Shown here: positions 21,192-27,812 of the stretch, piece by piece
Numbering within the stretch: position 1 is the first letter of the stretch
Layout of the letters: each line of letters opens with the position of its first letter
IMG/VR virus record: IMGVR_UViG_3300045257_000102
Span: 1 to 61,029 of that record
Reading direction: 5' to 3' (one strand)
DNA: 61,029 bases
Source of the DNA: a virus
Notes under the pieces: generated by a model
Seen by the model: only the letters and a program-made list of their open reading frames with translations
Told to the model about the DNA's origin: nothing
The model's database searches: none
Position numbers and translations under genes: made by a program

Positions 21192-22318
21192 TGACCGCAG
21201 ACCGGCTTAACACGATTGACGATTGCTACCGGCAATGGCAGGGCCGCTTCGCTCTGCCTGCGCCGGTTCGTCGGCGGGGACGTACCGTCCTAATCATCTG
21301 CGGGATTGGGCTGGTTTGTACCACGGCGATTGTGCTTGCGGCTGGCCCGACTCCGTATCCCAAGGAAGCGTCCGTAATGGTGCCGGCGAAGCCAGTCGTC
21401 AAGCCGCAGCCAATTACGATTGAAATCCCCACCAAGGAACTCGCGGAAAAGATCGGCGGTCTCGGCAGCACGCTCACGGCTATTACTGATGAATTGAAAA
21501 GCGCGGCTGCGAGACCGCCCATCGAACATGTTGCTCAGGCGACACCGCCGCCAGCACCCGTGGAGGATAAGGGACCGCCGCCGGGACCGGACAAGCCACA
21601 GCAGCCAGTTAAGTTTTTTCCAGGGCCCGCATCAGTCGCTCAGCCGGTTGATCCGGTCATTCGCGTCGAAGCGCCGACAAGTCGCCCGCTCGGAAAGATC
21701 ATCGTAGTTCGCTGCTCGCAATCCATGAACGTCCAGAAAATGCTTGTGGACATCGAGCCGGCGATCCCGGTCGATGACGTGTATCAAAGCGATGACGGCA
21801 AGGATTTTGTGTTCAGCGTGCCGGACGAGGGGACGTGGACAGTTCGCGTTACGGCCAGTAGCCCTACCGGCGGCCTGGATCGCGTTGTGCGGCAGGTGAC
21901 AGTCGGAGAAGGGGTGGCCGGTTCGGCATCATCGAGACAGGTTGCAACTGTCCGCAGTACTGAATTCGGGCCGACGGATTATGTCAAATGGATTAGCCGG
22001 AACGCCAACCTGATTAAAAGCCCGAACCGCAAAGGCGACTTGGCAGCCTTGGCAGGGGCCTACAAAGCCGCTGAGACGTTGATTCGCACGAATGGCATTA
22101 GATCGGTTGACGAACTCGGACGCTTCGTAGACGGGCAGGCTGACGCTGCGTTGGGGCTTTACCCCGACGGTCGCGCTGGCCCTGAGATGGAAGCGTGCGT
22201 AGAGTTTCGCAATGCGTTGAATCTACTGACAAAGAATGACTTCCGCTTCCACGATTTGGCCGGCGTGGGATCGGGTCTGAATGAGATTGTTTCCGGCTTA
22301 CTGAAAGCATCGAGGTAA
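21191..22318 (+). CDS. Membrane protein with Ig-like extracellular part
   Basis: A 375-residue protein. A membrane helix (about 31-52, TVLIICGIGLVCTTAIVLAA) follows a cytoplasmic start. Outside it are a Lys/Pro-rich stretch, an amphipathic helix (IPTKELAEKIGGLG), a proline-rich linker and an Ig-like beta domain (about 165-240). The C-terminal part is helical. Layout and neighbours suggest an envelope-anchored protein working with the secreted cargo. No enzymatic motif. Confidence 0.7.
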   Translation: MTADRLNTIDDCYRQWQGRFALPAPVRRRGRTVLIICGIGLVCTTAIVLAAGPTPYPKEASVMVPAKPVVKPQPITIEIPTKELAEKIGGLGSTLTAITDELKSAAARPPIEHVAQATPPPAPVEDKGPPPGPDKPQQPVKFFPGPASVAQPVDPVIRVEAPTSRPLGKIIVVRCSQSMNVQKMLVDIEPAIPVDDVYQSDDGKDFVFSVPDEGTWTVRVTASSPTGGLDRVVRQVTVGEGVAGSASSRQVATVRSTEFGPTDYVKWISRNANLIKSPNRKGDLAALAGAYKAAETLIRTNGIRSVDELGRFVDGQADAALGLYPDGRAGPEMEACVEFRNALNLLTKNDFRFHDLAGVGSGLNEIVSGLLKASR

Positions 22319-22330
22319 GGAGTACGGGTT

Positions 22331-22651
22331 ATGAAGAGGATCGTTTATGGATTGTTGCTCGCGTCTTTGTTGATCGTTCCGTCGTCCGCCAAGGCCAGCG
22401 AGGCAACCGACGCCGCGATTCTGGCGCAGTTGAAGGCCCTGAATGACACGATCGTTACGCTCAACATGCGCAGCGAGGCGTTCAGTTCGCGGCTGGACAA
22501 GATCGAGAAGGGACAGCAGACGGCCGCGACGAATCAGGTTCGCACGGCGTTGAACCGCGTCCCGCAGCCGAATAACTCGGCCAGCCTGAATCAGGCGCTG
22601 AATCAGACTCAGGGGCAATGTGCCTCGGGCAAGTGCGGCCAGAGCCGCTAG
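22331..22651 (+). CDS. Secreted small helical protein
   Basis: A 106-residue exported protein with a clear signal peptide (MKRIVYGLLLASLLIVPSSA, cleaved before KASE). A helical segment with coiled-coil spacing is followed by an Asn/Gln-rich tail ending CASGKCG. Likely periplasmic; partner unknown. Confidence 0.7.
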   Translation: MKRIVYGLLLASLLIVPSSAKASEATDAAILAQLKALNDTIVTLNMRSEAFSSRLDKIEKGQQTAATNQVRTALNRVPQPNNSASLNQALNQTQGQCASGKCGQSR

Positions 22652-22695
22652 TTAGAACACAGTAACCACACTGTAAATCATTGAAAGGAGTTTCT

Positions 22696-23340
22696 ATGTA
22701 CAAGCATGTTCTAGCGACGATCTTCGGTCGTCGCCATCACGGGGGCGGCCACTGCGGCGCTCTCATCGCAGCCGTCGCGATTCTGACGGCCGGCACGTCT
22801 GACGCTTGTAATTGCGGTAGCAAGGCAGCGGTTGCGGTCGCTCCAGCGGCTACGGCTGTTTGTGCCCATGCGGTCACGATGACCGTCGTGCAGCCGATGG
22901 TCGTTCAGAGGCTCGTGACCGTCATGCAGCCGATGTTCGTTCAGGCCTTTCAACCGGCGACTGTCGCCTGTGCGCCAGCGGTTGTGCAGCAACAGGCCGT
23001 AGTTCAACAGCAAGCGGTTGTCCAGGCTCCGGCCATTGCTCAGAGCGTCGTTGCTCCGCCGGAACCGCCTCAGTCCTTCACTGGCCCTCCGGCGGCGCCT
23101 ATGGCCGTCCAGGGCGTTCAGACGGAGGCGGTTGCGACTGAAGCCGTGGGATTGGCGACCGTCGAAGCTCGCAAGCTGGGATTCTTTGAGCGATTCCGTC
23201 TCGCTCGCGAGGAGCGAAAGGCGCTCAAGGAATCGGTCGTGCTGGTTCCGGCACAGCAGCAAGTTGCTGTAGTCCAGCAGCAAGCGGTTGTCAGCCAAGC
23301 CGTCACGGTCAGGAGCCGAATGCGGCTGCGTTGTTTGTAA
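22696..23340 (+). CDS. Secreted Val/Gln-repeat, Cys-bearing protein
   Basis: A 214-residue protein starting after AAAGGAG. A His-rich start (RRHHGGGHCG) precedes a hydrophobic export segment (LIAAVAILTAG) and CNCG. The middle has repeated VVQQQAVV units and VQPMVVQRLVTVMQPMFVQ stretches, and a charged helix (LGFFERFRLAREERKALK) lies near 165-185. This low-complexity style is common among exported planctomycete proteins. It ends the cargo island and is followed by a strong terminator. Confidence 0.7.
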   Translation: MYKHVLATIFGRRHHGGGHCGALIAAVAILTAGTSDACNCGSKAAVAVAPAATAVCAHAVTMTVVQPMVVQRLVTVMQPMFVQAFQPATVACAPAVVQQQAVVQQQAVVQAPAIAQSVVAPPEPPQSFTGPPAAPMAVQGVQTEAVATEAVGLATVEARKLGFFERFRLAREERKALKESVVLVPAQQQVAVVQQQAVVSQAVTVRSRMRLRCL

Positions 23341-23380
23341 GTGTCTGCCGTTCCTCCCCCACGGACGGCCTTCCGTTGGG

Positions 23381-23419
23381 CCGGTCGCCGGCTACTGGGT
23401 CGGTCGGCGGCCGGCTTTT
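23381..23419 (+). terminator. Strong terminator at the end of the cargo island
   Basis: CCGGTCGCCG pairs with CGGCGGCCGG (10 bp, one G-U) around a 14-base loop and is followed by CTTTT. It lies between the Val/Gln-repeat gene and the next small gene. Confidence 0.75.
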
Positions 23420-23430
23420 AAGGAGAGACC

Positions 23431-23640
23431 ATGATTCGCTACTGGAGCGGGAAAAAGTGCGCGATGATTGCAGAGGGAGAGAATGTATCAATTATTCGAG
23501 ACTGCGCGTGGCCTCAGTTTATTCCGTCCGAAGAAATCAGAATCGGCGATCTCGGCATATCACAACCAGAAAACTTCCCAGAAATTGATCGTAAAGAATT
23601 GGCGACTCTTTACCCAATTACAAGGGTCGAACGAATTTGA
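23431..23640 (+). CDS. Small protein, unknown
   Basis: A 69-residue mixed protein starting after AAGGAGAGACC, so the ribosome site follows directly on the terminator. Its motifs (RYWSGKKCAMIAEGENV) are not recognised. The stop overlaps a possible 27-codon frame. Confidence 0.65.
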   Translation: MIRYWSGKKCAMIAEGENVSIIRDCAWPQFIPSEEIRIGDLGISQPENFPEIDRKELATLYPITRVERI

Positions 23641-23723
23641 TGAATCGCGTTCCGAGCTTGTGGCTTGCGAAGCGCATCGGCCGCCGATTATCCCGTCGGG
23701 TGGTCTGGTGGCCGATGCTTTGA
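23640..23723 (+). CDS. Possible basic Trp-rich micropeptide (27 aa)
   Basis: A 27-codon frame beginning in a TGATG overlap with the previous gene. The peptide (MNRVPSLWLAKRIGRRLS, then RRVVWWPML) is strongly basic and amphipathic, like membrane-active peptides. It may simply be chance; the 112-base gap contains nothing else besides the ribosome site of the next gene. Confidence 0.3.
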   Translation: MNRVPSLWLAKRIGRRLSRRVVWWPML

Positions 23724-23755
23724 TAAACCGGCACGCGCTTTTTGAGGAGCAGATG

Positions 23756-24124
23756 ATGAGCGACGAACATTCGCGGGTGCGACGAACTTGCTTCGCCTGT
23801 AACAAGGAACTGTTCTCGTCGTTCGAGAAAGGCGAGTCGCCAATGGAGTTCAGCGATCCGCCGGATAACGCCGTTTGTTGGCACACAAGCGGGAACTGGG
23901 GAAGCCGGACGATGGATTCAAGTCCCTATGAACCGCATTACGAAATCTCGATTTGCGACGATTGTATTATCGAGCGTGGAGACAGGATCATCGTCTATGA
24001 ACGGATGGCACCAAGCCAACACCATACAAGCGTCTTGGGAACTTTCCACAAGCACGAAGAGACTTCGCTGACTCGGGCGATGCGTGATTTGTGTGCCGAA
24101 AAGAAAACGTCACAGCAGCGATAA
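23756..24124 (+). CDS. Zinc-binding small protein
   Basis: A 122-residue protein with CFAC near residue 13 and CDDC near 71, a split zinc site. Start 23756 (or 23753) is chosen because GAGGAG is upstream; a longer in-frame extension to 23468 overlaps other genes. Function unknown. Confidence 0.65.
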   Translation: MSDEHSRVRRTCFACNKELFSSFEKGESPMEFSDPPDNAVCWHTSGNWGSRTMDSSPYEPHYEISICDDCIIERGDRIIVYERMAPSQHHTSVLGTFHKHEETSLTRAMRDLCAEKKTSQQR

Positions 24125-24177
24125 ACCGGGCCGCGCAAGACGCGCGGTAAAGGATGACGGAGAAGATTGGCCAAGGA

Positions 24178-24216
24178 GGCGTTCGACTGATCGCGGTGGG
24201 CCTTCAGTCGAACGCC
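24178..24216 (+). terminator. 13-bp perfect hairpin
   Basis: GGCGTTCGACTGA and TCAGTCGAACGCC form a perfect 13-bp stem with a 13-base loop, followed by AGTTTT. It is the strongest inverted repeat in this part and sits 20 bases before the start of the next gene. Terminator is likely; a translation-control hairpin or a dyad operator is possible. Confidence 0.65.
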
Positions 24217-24236
24217 AGTTTTGTACGGAGGCGGTT

Positions 24237-24515
24237 ATGGACGTTAGCACGCTTAACGAAGCGTTTCTCATCGAAGTCGGGCGGGCGGTCATGGATTTAA
24301 ACGAGTGGCGCCGCCGTGGAGATGATCGCGAGTTTTCCCTGATGACCGACCCCAACGATAACAATCTAGTCGAGTGCAACTTGATGGAAGGCACTCGGCA
24401 CGAATGGGCGATCGAGGGGAAAATTCACAACGGCAAAACGCTAGAGACGGTTTACGACGTGCTCAAAGCGGCGCAGGAAAAATGGAACAGAGGCAAAGAG
24501 CAGGCCGATGGATGA
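24237..24515 (+). CDS. Small protein, unknown
   Basis: A 92-residue protein with GGAGG before the start. It is acidic-helical at the start and mixed later (EWAIEGKIHNGKTLETVYDVLKAAQ). It overlaps the next gene by 8 bases. No family recognised. Confidence 0.65.
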   Translation: MDVSTLNEAFLIEVGRAVMDLNEWRRRGDDREFSLMTDPNDNNLVECNLMEGTRHEWAIEGKIHNGKTLETVYDVLKAAQEKWNRGKEQADG

Positions 24516-25026
24516 CAACCCCTCGCCACGAGTATCGTGCGGTCATACCGTCGGCACCCTCTTCGATTTAATGGATGAGCGCGAACGCTTCCAAATGGAG
24601 CGTATCGGAAAGCTGGAAGCGGTTGGAACCGAACGCGATTTGCGATACAAGGAGAAGTTCGACGCCCAAGAAAAAGCCGTCAAGATTTCCTTCGATTCGT
24701 CTGAAAAAGCTGTGCAGAAAGCCGAGGACGCCCAGAAGGAATACAACGTCCGAAGCAATGAATTCCGCTCCGCGTTGGACGACCAACAGAAAACATTGCT
24801 GACTCGGAACGAGGCTGACACGCGATTTACACAGATTCGTGAACTGGTCGATGCGCAAGGCGCGATGATTGGCACGATTCAGAATGTGCTTAGTCGGACG
24901 GAGGGAATAGCCAGGACAATAGATGGCGGCAAGGCAAATAACCTCGTTGTGTTTGCTCTGTTGGCGACTTTGGCTTTAGTAGTGATCGAAGGCGTGGGGT
25001 TGTTGTTTGTGATTTTGAGGCATTAG
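24508..25026 (+). CDS. Coiled-coil protein with C-terminal membrane anchor
   Basis: A 172-residue protein of a type common in phage lysis regions: LMDERERFQMERIGKLE, then YKEKFDAQEKAVKISF, a long coiled coil, and one membrane helix at the end (VVFALLATLALVVIEGVGLLFVIL). It would sit with the coil in the cytoplasm. Its neighbour at 25040 is a two-helix membrane protein, so the pair may be holin-like. Confidence 0.75.
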   Translation: MDDNPSPRVSCGHTVGTLFDLMDERERFQMERIGKLEAVGTERDLRYKEKFDAQEKAVKISFDSSEKAVQKAEDAQKEYNVRSNEFRSALDDQQKTLLTRNEADTRFTQIRELVDAQGAMIGTIQNVLSRTEGIARTIDGGKANNLVVFALLATLALVVIEGVGLLFVILRH

Positions 25027-25039
25027 AAAGGCGGCGGTT

Positions 25040-25279
25040 ATGTTATTGCGTCGAGCATTATTCGGACTCATTTCCCTGTCTGGAGTCGTCCAGTTGATGG
25101 TCTATCTGATCGTTGCCGGGCTGATCTTCTGGCTGTTGTACTTCCTCGTGAATTACATCAACCCACCGGAACCGTTCAAGAAGATTGCGATGGTGATCCT
25201 CATGGTCTGTGCGGTTCTCATTTGCATCGGCGTGCTGCTGAGTTTCGCGGGCGTCAACGTCGTACAGTTTGGACCGTAG
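25040..25279 (+). CDS. Two-helix membrane protein, holin candidate
   Basis: A 79-residue protein with two membrane helices (LMVYLIVAGLIFWLLYFLV and MVILMVCAVLICIGVLLSFAG) joined by INPPEPFKK. The form matches the Thivi_2564-like small membrane proteins often found as phage holin candidates. No endolysin gene is adjacent, so a holin role rests on topology only. Confidence 0.65.
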   Translation: MLLRRALFGLISLSGVVQLMVYLIVAGLIFWLLYFLVNYINPPEPFKKIAMVILMVCAVLICIGVLLSFAGVNVVQFGP

Positions 25280-25284
25280 CAAAA

Positions 25285-25539
25285 ATGATTGTGACGTTCC
25301 TTTCCGCCGATGGCTTAGACAACCTCGTAAAAGCTACCGGCTTTGATCTATCGAACGCTACCTACGAGTATAAGTATTCCTGGTTGCTCGAACGGATCGG
25401 GATGCTCCGAAAAGATTCGGAAGCGGCGGCAATCCTCCATGACAATCCCGACAAACAGGATTTAATATCCGTCATCCAAAAAGAGCGGGAGTGGAGTCGA
25501 AAGCTTCAAGAAACCATCAACGCCTTGCAAACTCGATGA
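25285..25539 (+). CDS. Small protein, unknown
   Basis: An 84-residue protein of mixed charge. ATG 25285 is chosen over an in-frame upstream codon inside the holin candidate. Overlaps the next gene by ATGA. Function unknown. Confidence 0.65.
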   Translation: MIVTFLSADGLDNLVKATGFDLSNATYEYKYSWLLERIGMLRKDSEAAAILHDNPDKQDLISVIQKEREWSRKLQETINALQTR

Positions 25540-25745
25540 GAGAGTATCCGATGATTGACGACTTGGATTGGGGCAAAGCAAAGGATCACTTCGATGAGGT
25601 TCGCGAGATGTATCAAGAGCTTGAGGGAGCGCCCGGAGTTAATACGACCTTTGCCCTACGAATGGTTTTTGATCCACTCGCTGTTCGATACAACGCTGGC
25701 GAACGGACATCCGACCTTCATAGAGAAATGATGTCAGTCGAATGA
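25536..25745 (+). CDS. Conserved small phage protein
   Basis: A 69-residue protein resembling a recurring phage family: DWGKAKDHFDEVREMY, then LEGAPGVNTTFALRMVFDPLAVRYNAGERT. Its conserved NTTFAL and GERT segments are recognisable, but its function is unknown. Coupled by ATGA to the previous gene. Confidence 0.75.
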   Translation: MREYPMIDDLDWGKAKDHFDEVREMYQELEGAPGVNTTFALRMVFDPLAVRYNAGERTSDLHREMMSVE

Positions 25746-25746
25746 C

Positions 25747-26133
25747 ATGGGCGAAGAACACACAGCCCGAGAGTGGCTCGAAGCGATCTACCACCGCTTG
25801 GGCAAGGTTCAGAACAATCAGGCCATCGAGACGAACAACCAACATTTACTCGGCGACCAATTCAGCGAATTGAGGCAATTTGTGACTACAGAAATGCAGC
25901 AACTAAAAGACCTCATCGTCAAGATTCGCGACGACTGCGGCACGATCCAAACGCTTCGAGCTAAGATTGTCGCGCTTGAAGCTCAGCTTGCCAACACAGA
26001 CGCACCTGCCGACGTGCAAGCCCGGATCGACGAACTCAAGCAGATTGACAATTTGATCCTGGCTGCGGAGGGCGGCGGGACCGTCGCAGGAATACAGATC
26101 GAACACGGAACACCAACAGAGCGCACCCAATAG
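25747..26133 (+). CDS. Coiled-coil protein
   Basis: A 128-residue helical protein starting one base after the preceding stop. A coiled coil (LKDLIVKIRDDCGTIQTLRA, then IVALEAQL) is followed by a short Gly-rich turn and polar tail. It is the last gene before the terminator that separates it from the structural genes. Confidence 0.65.
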   Translation: MGEEHTAREWLEAIYHRLGKVQNNQAIETNNQHLLGDQFSELRQFVTTEMQQLKDLIVKIRDDCGTIQTLRAKIVALEAQLANTDAPADVQARIDELKQIDNLILAAEGGGTVAGIQIEHGTPTERTQ

Positions 26134-26159
26134 GAGAAGAGACGATTCGGCAGTTTGTT

Positions 26160-26195
26160 CCGCGCGGCACTTCGCCACGCGGGTTGTTTTCTTTT
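26160..26195 (+). terminator. Terminator before the structural region
   Basis: CCGCGCGGC and GCCACGCGG form a 9-bp stem with one mismatch and a 5-base loop, followed by GTTGTTTTCTTTT. A good intrinsic terminator. Confidence 0.75.
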
Positions 26196-26211
26196 GCAAA
26201 GGAATCTTGTT

Positions 26212-26631
26212 ATGGCAACAGTAAAAACCGTCAAGGCAAGTGCAATGAAGGCGCGGGCCTCGGGCCAAAAGGCCGGTAAGGCATCCGATTTCCTCTTGGC
26301 ACTTCCTGACAATGTGGACGATCCCGTTACGGTCGTCGTCGTCGATATGGCTGGAGTCGCTATCACCGATCCAGCCGTATTGGCGAACGTGACGTTGACC
26401 GCCGTTTCGGCCGATCCGACCAAGGCAACAGTTGATACGATCGTCGGATTGACGGCGATCGAGCACCTGCTTGCTCCGACCGATCCAGCGACGCCTGTCG
26501 TGGTCAGCTTCACGGCGACTTGGAGCGATTCAAGTTTCGGGCCGTTCACGATTGACGATCCGCTCAATATCACGACCAGTGGCCCCGGCGGCTTGGCTGT
26601 GAATCACGGTCCTTCGGTCGTTCGCCCGTAA
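26212..26631 (+). CDS. Ig-like small structural protein
   Basis: A 139-residue beta-rich protein. After a Lys/Ala-rich start it has an Ig-like pattern (DPVTVVVVDMAGVAITDP, then VVSFTATWSDSSFGPF). Similar small phage proteins decorate capsids or tails. AAGGA is present upstream. It lies between two terminators, so it may be transcribed alone at a high level. Confidence 0.6.
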   Translation: MATVKTVKASAMKARASGQKAGKASDFLLALPDNVDDPVTVVVVDMAGVAITDPAVLANVTLTAVSADPTKATVDTIVGLTAIEHLLAPTDPATPVVVSFTATWSDSSFGPFTIDDPLNITTSGPGGLAVNHGPSVVRP

Positions 26632-26659
26632 AGTTGTCGGTGCAGGAGGTTCTTCGCAC

Positions 26660-26687
26660 GGCAGCGCCGGGGCAACTCGGCGCTGCC
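26660..26687 (+). terminator. 10-bp perfect hairpin
   Basis: GGCAGCGCCG/CGGCGCTGCC with an 8-base loop, 29 bases after the Ig-like gene. It is followed by CATTAAAAC and not by a U-tract. It is the first of two strong hairpins in a 196-base noncoding gap. Confidence 0.55.
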
Positions 26688-26755
26688 CATTAAAACATAC
26701 AACTCGACCGGCGACATTCGCGGCTGATCCCCGCGGGTGAAACCAGCGCAATTAG

Positions 26756-26790
26756 GCCACGTGACTGGTCACGCAGTTACGTGGCTTTTT
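26756..26790 (+). terminator. 12-bp intrinsic terminator
   Basis: GCCACGTGACTG pairs with CAGTTACGTGGC (12 bp, one G-U) around a 6-base loop and is followed directly by TTTTT. It is the most convincing intrinsic terminator in the window. No promoter is clear in the 37 bases between it and the next start. Confidence 0.85.
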
Positions 26791-26827
26791 CGTTGCGCTC
26801 GCCGGAGAGGATACAGCAGGAACGACC

Positions 26828-26974
26828 ATGTTCGCGATGATGTCCAACACGTTTTTGTGCCCTCGCAAGAGCGGCAGCGGCGGTGCTCCTAGCGGCAAAA
26901 GCTACGTCGCCGAAGACAACACTACGTTCTACGTTGCCGAAGACGGTACGACCTTCTACGTCCAAGAAAGCTAA
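26828..26974 (+). CDS. Small repeat protein (48 aa)
   Basis: A 48-residue protein made mostly of a short tandem repeat: YVAEDNTTF, YVAEDGTTF, YVQES. Small phage structural proteins often carry such units. It ends two bases before the next start. Probably virion-linked. Confidence 0.6.
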   Translation: MFAMMSNTFLCPRKSGSGGAPSGKSYVAEDNTTFYVAEDGTTFYVQES

Positions 26975-26976
26975 CA

Positions 26977-27810
26977 ATGGCCGTCTTAAAGCTCAGCGGT
27001 ATTGCCGGGGTCCGAGACCATACGAGCCTGCTCACGACGGACCCGTTAATCGTGCCGTTGGCTGCGGGCGATTGCTTGATTACAGTTGCCGAGTTCTTGC
27101 AAGCGGCTCAGTTACTCGGCTCGCTGGCCCAAGGCACGACGTTGACGCACGGCACTTCTCCGGTTGGCACTCCGCTGACAACGGTTGCGGGAACAGTTGT
27201 ACCTATCAATACAAGCGCGGGCACAGTTGAAGCGAAACTACCGACTCCCGCTCTGGGCATCTCGGTTTCATTCCTTGATCTCAACTCAACATGGGACGCC
27301 AACACGTTCAAGCTGACTCCCAACGGGGGCGAGTCGATCAATGGAGCCGCGGCGAGCCTCATTTGCAATCAGCGGTCAGGGTTTGGTGGGGCATACTGCT
27401 TCGATGGTACGAACTGGACGACGTTCGGGAATCTGCTGATACCGGGGGTCAAGATTCTAACCGACGCGGACTACACGCTCACGCTTGCAGATGCCGGGCG
27501 GATGCTCTTGTTCCCATCAGGACAAACCGCTGATCGACAGCTTTTGATTGACACAGATGCCAACGTCAACTTTCAGGTCGGCGGCGCGGCAATTATGGTA
27601 GGAACGCTCAATACTGCTCATCGCTTCTCGATTGCGGCGACGACAGGAGCGACGACCAAAATTGGTAGCAGTATCGGCGGTGTCTCAGCGGACAATCAAG
27701 TGATGAAGGTCGGCAAATCGACTTATACAAACTGGAATAATATCCCCCTCACCGTCAAAAAGACTGACGTGAATAGGTGGTGGGCCGTCGGAGACATGTC
27801 AACGACCTAA
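26977..27810 (+). CDS. Tail-fibre-like structural protein
   Basis: A 277-residue beta-rich, Thr/Gly/Ala-rich protein. The middle repeats TVAGTVVPINTSAGTVEAKLP and ILTDADYTLTLADAGRMLLFPS, typical of beta-structured phage fibre segments. The C-terminus (WWAVGDMSTT) resembles the end of receptor-binding proteins. It heads a row of three surface proteins. Confidence 0.65.
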   Translation: MAVLKLSGIAGVRDHTSLLTTDPLIVPLAAGDCLITVAEFLQAAQLLGSLAQGTTLTHGTSPVGTPLTTVAGTVVPINTSAGTVEAKLPTPALGISVSFLDLNSTWDANTFKLTPNGGESINGAAASLICNQRSGFGGAYCFDGTNWTTFGNLLIPGVKILTDADYTLTLADAGRMLLFPSGQTADRQLLIDTDANVNFQVGGAAIMVGTLNTAHRFSIAATTGATTKIGSSIGGVSADNQVMKVGKSTYTNWNNIPLTVKKTDVNRWWAVGDMSTT

Positions 27811-27812
27811 CC

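Noticed and set aside
26155-26211. Extension of the Ig-like gene upstream
   Set aside because: It would run through the terminator stem at 26160-26182; the ATG at 26212 has AAGGA upstream.
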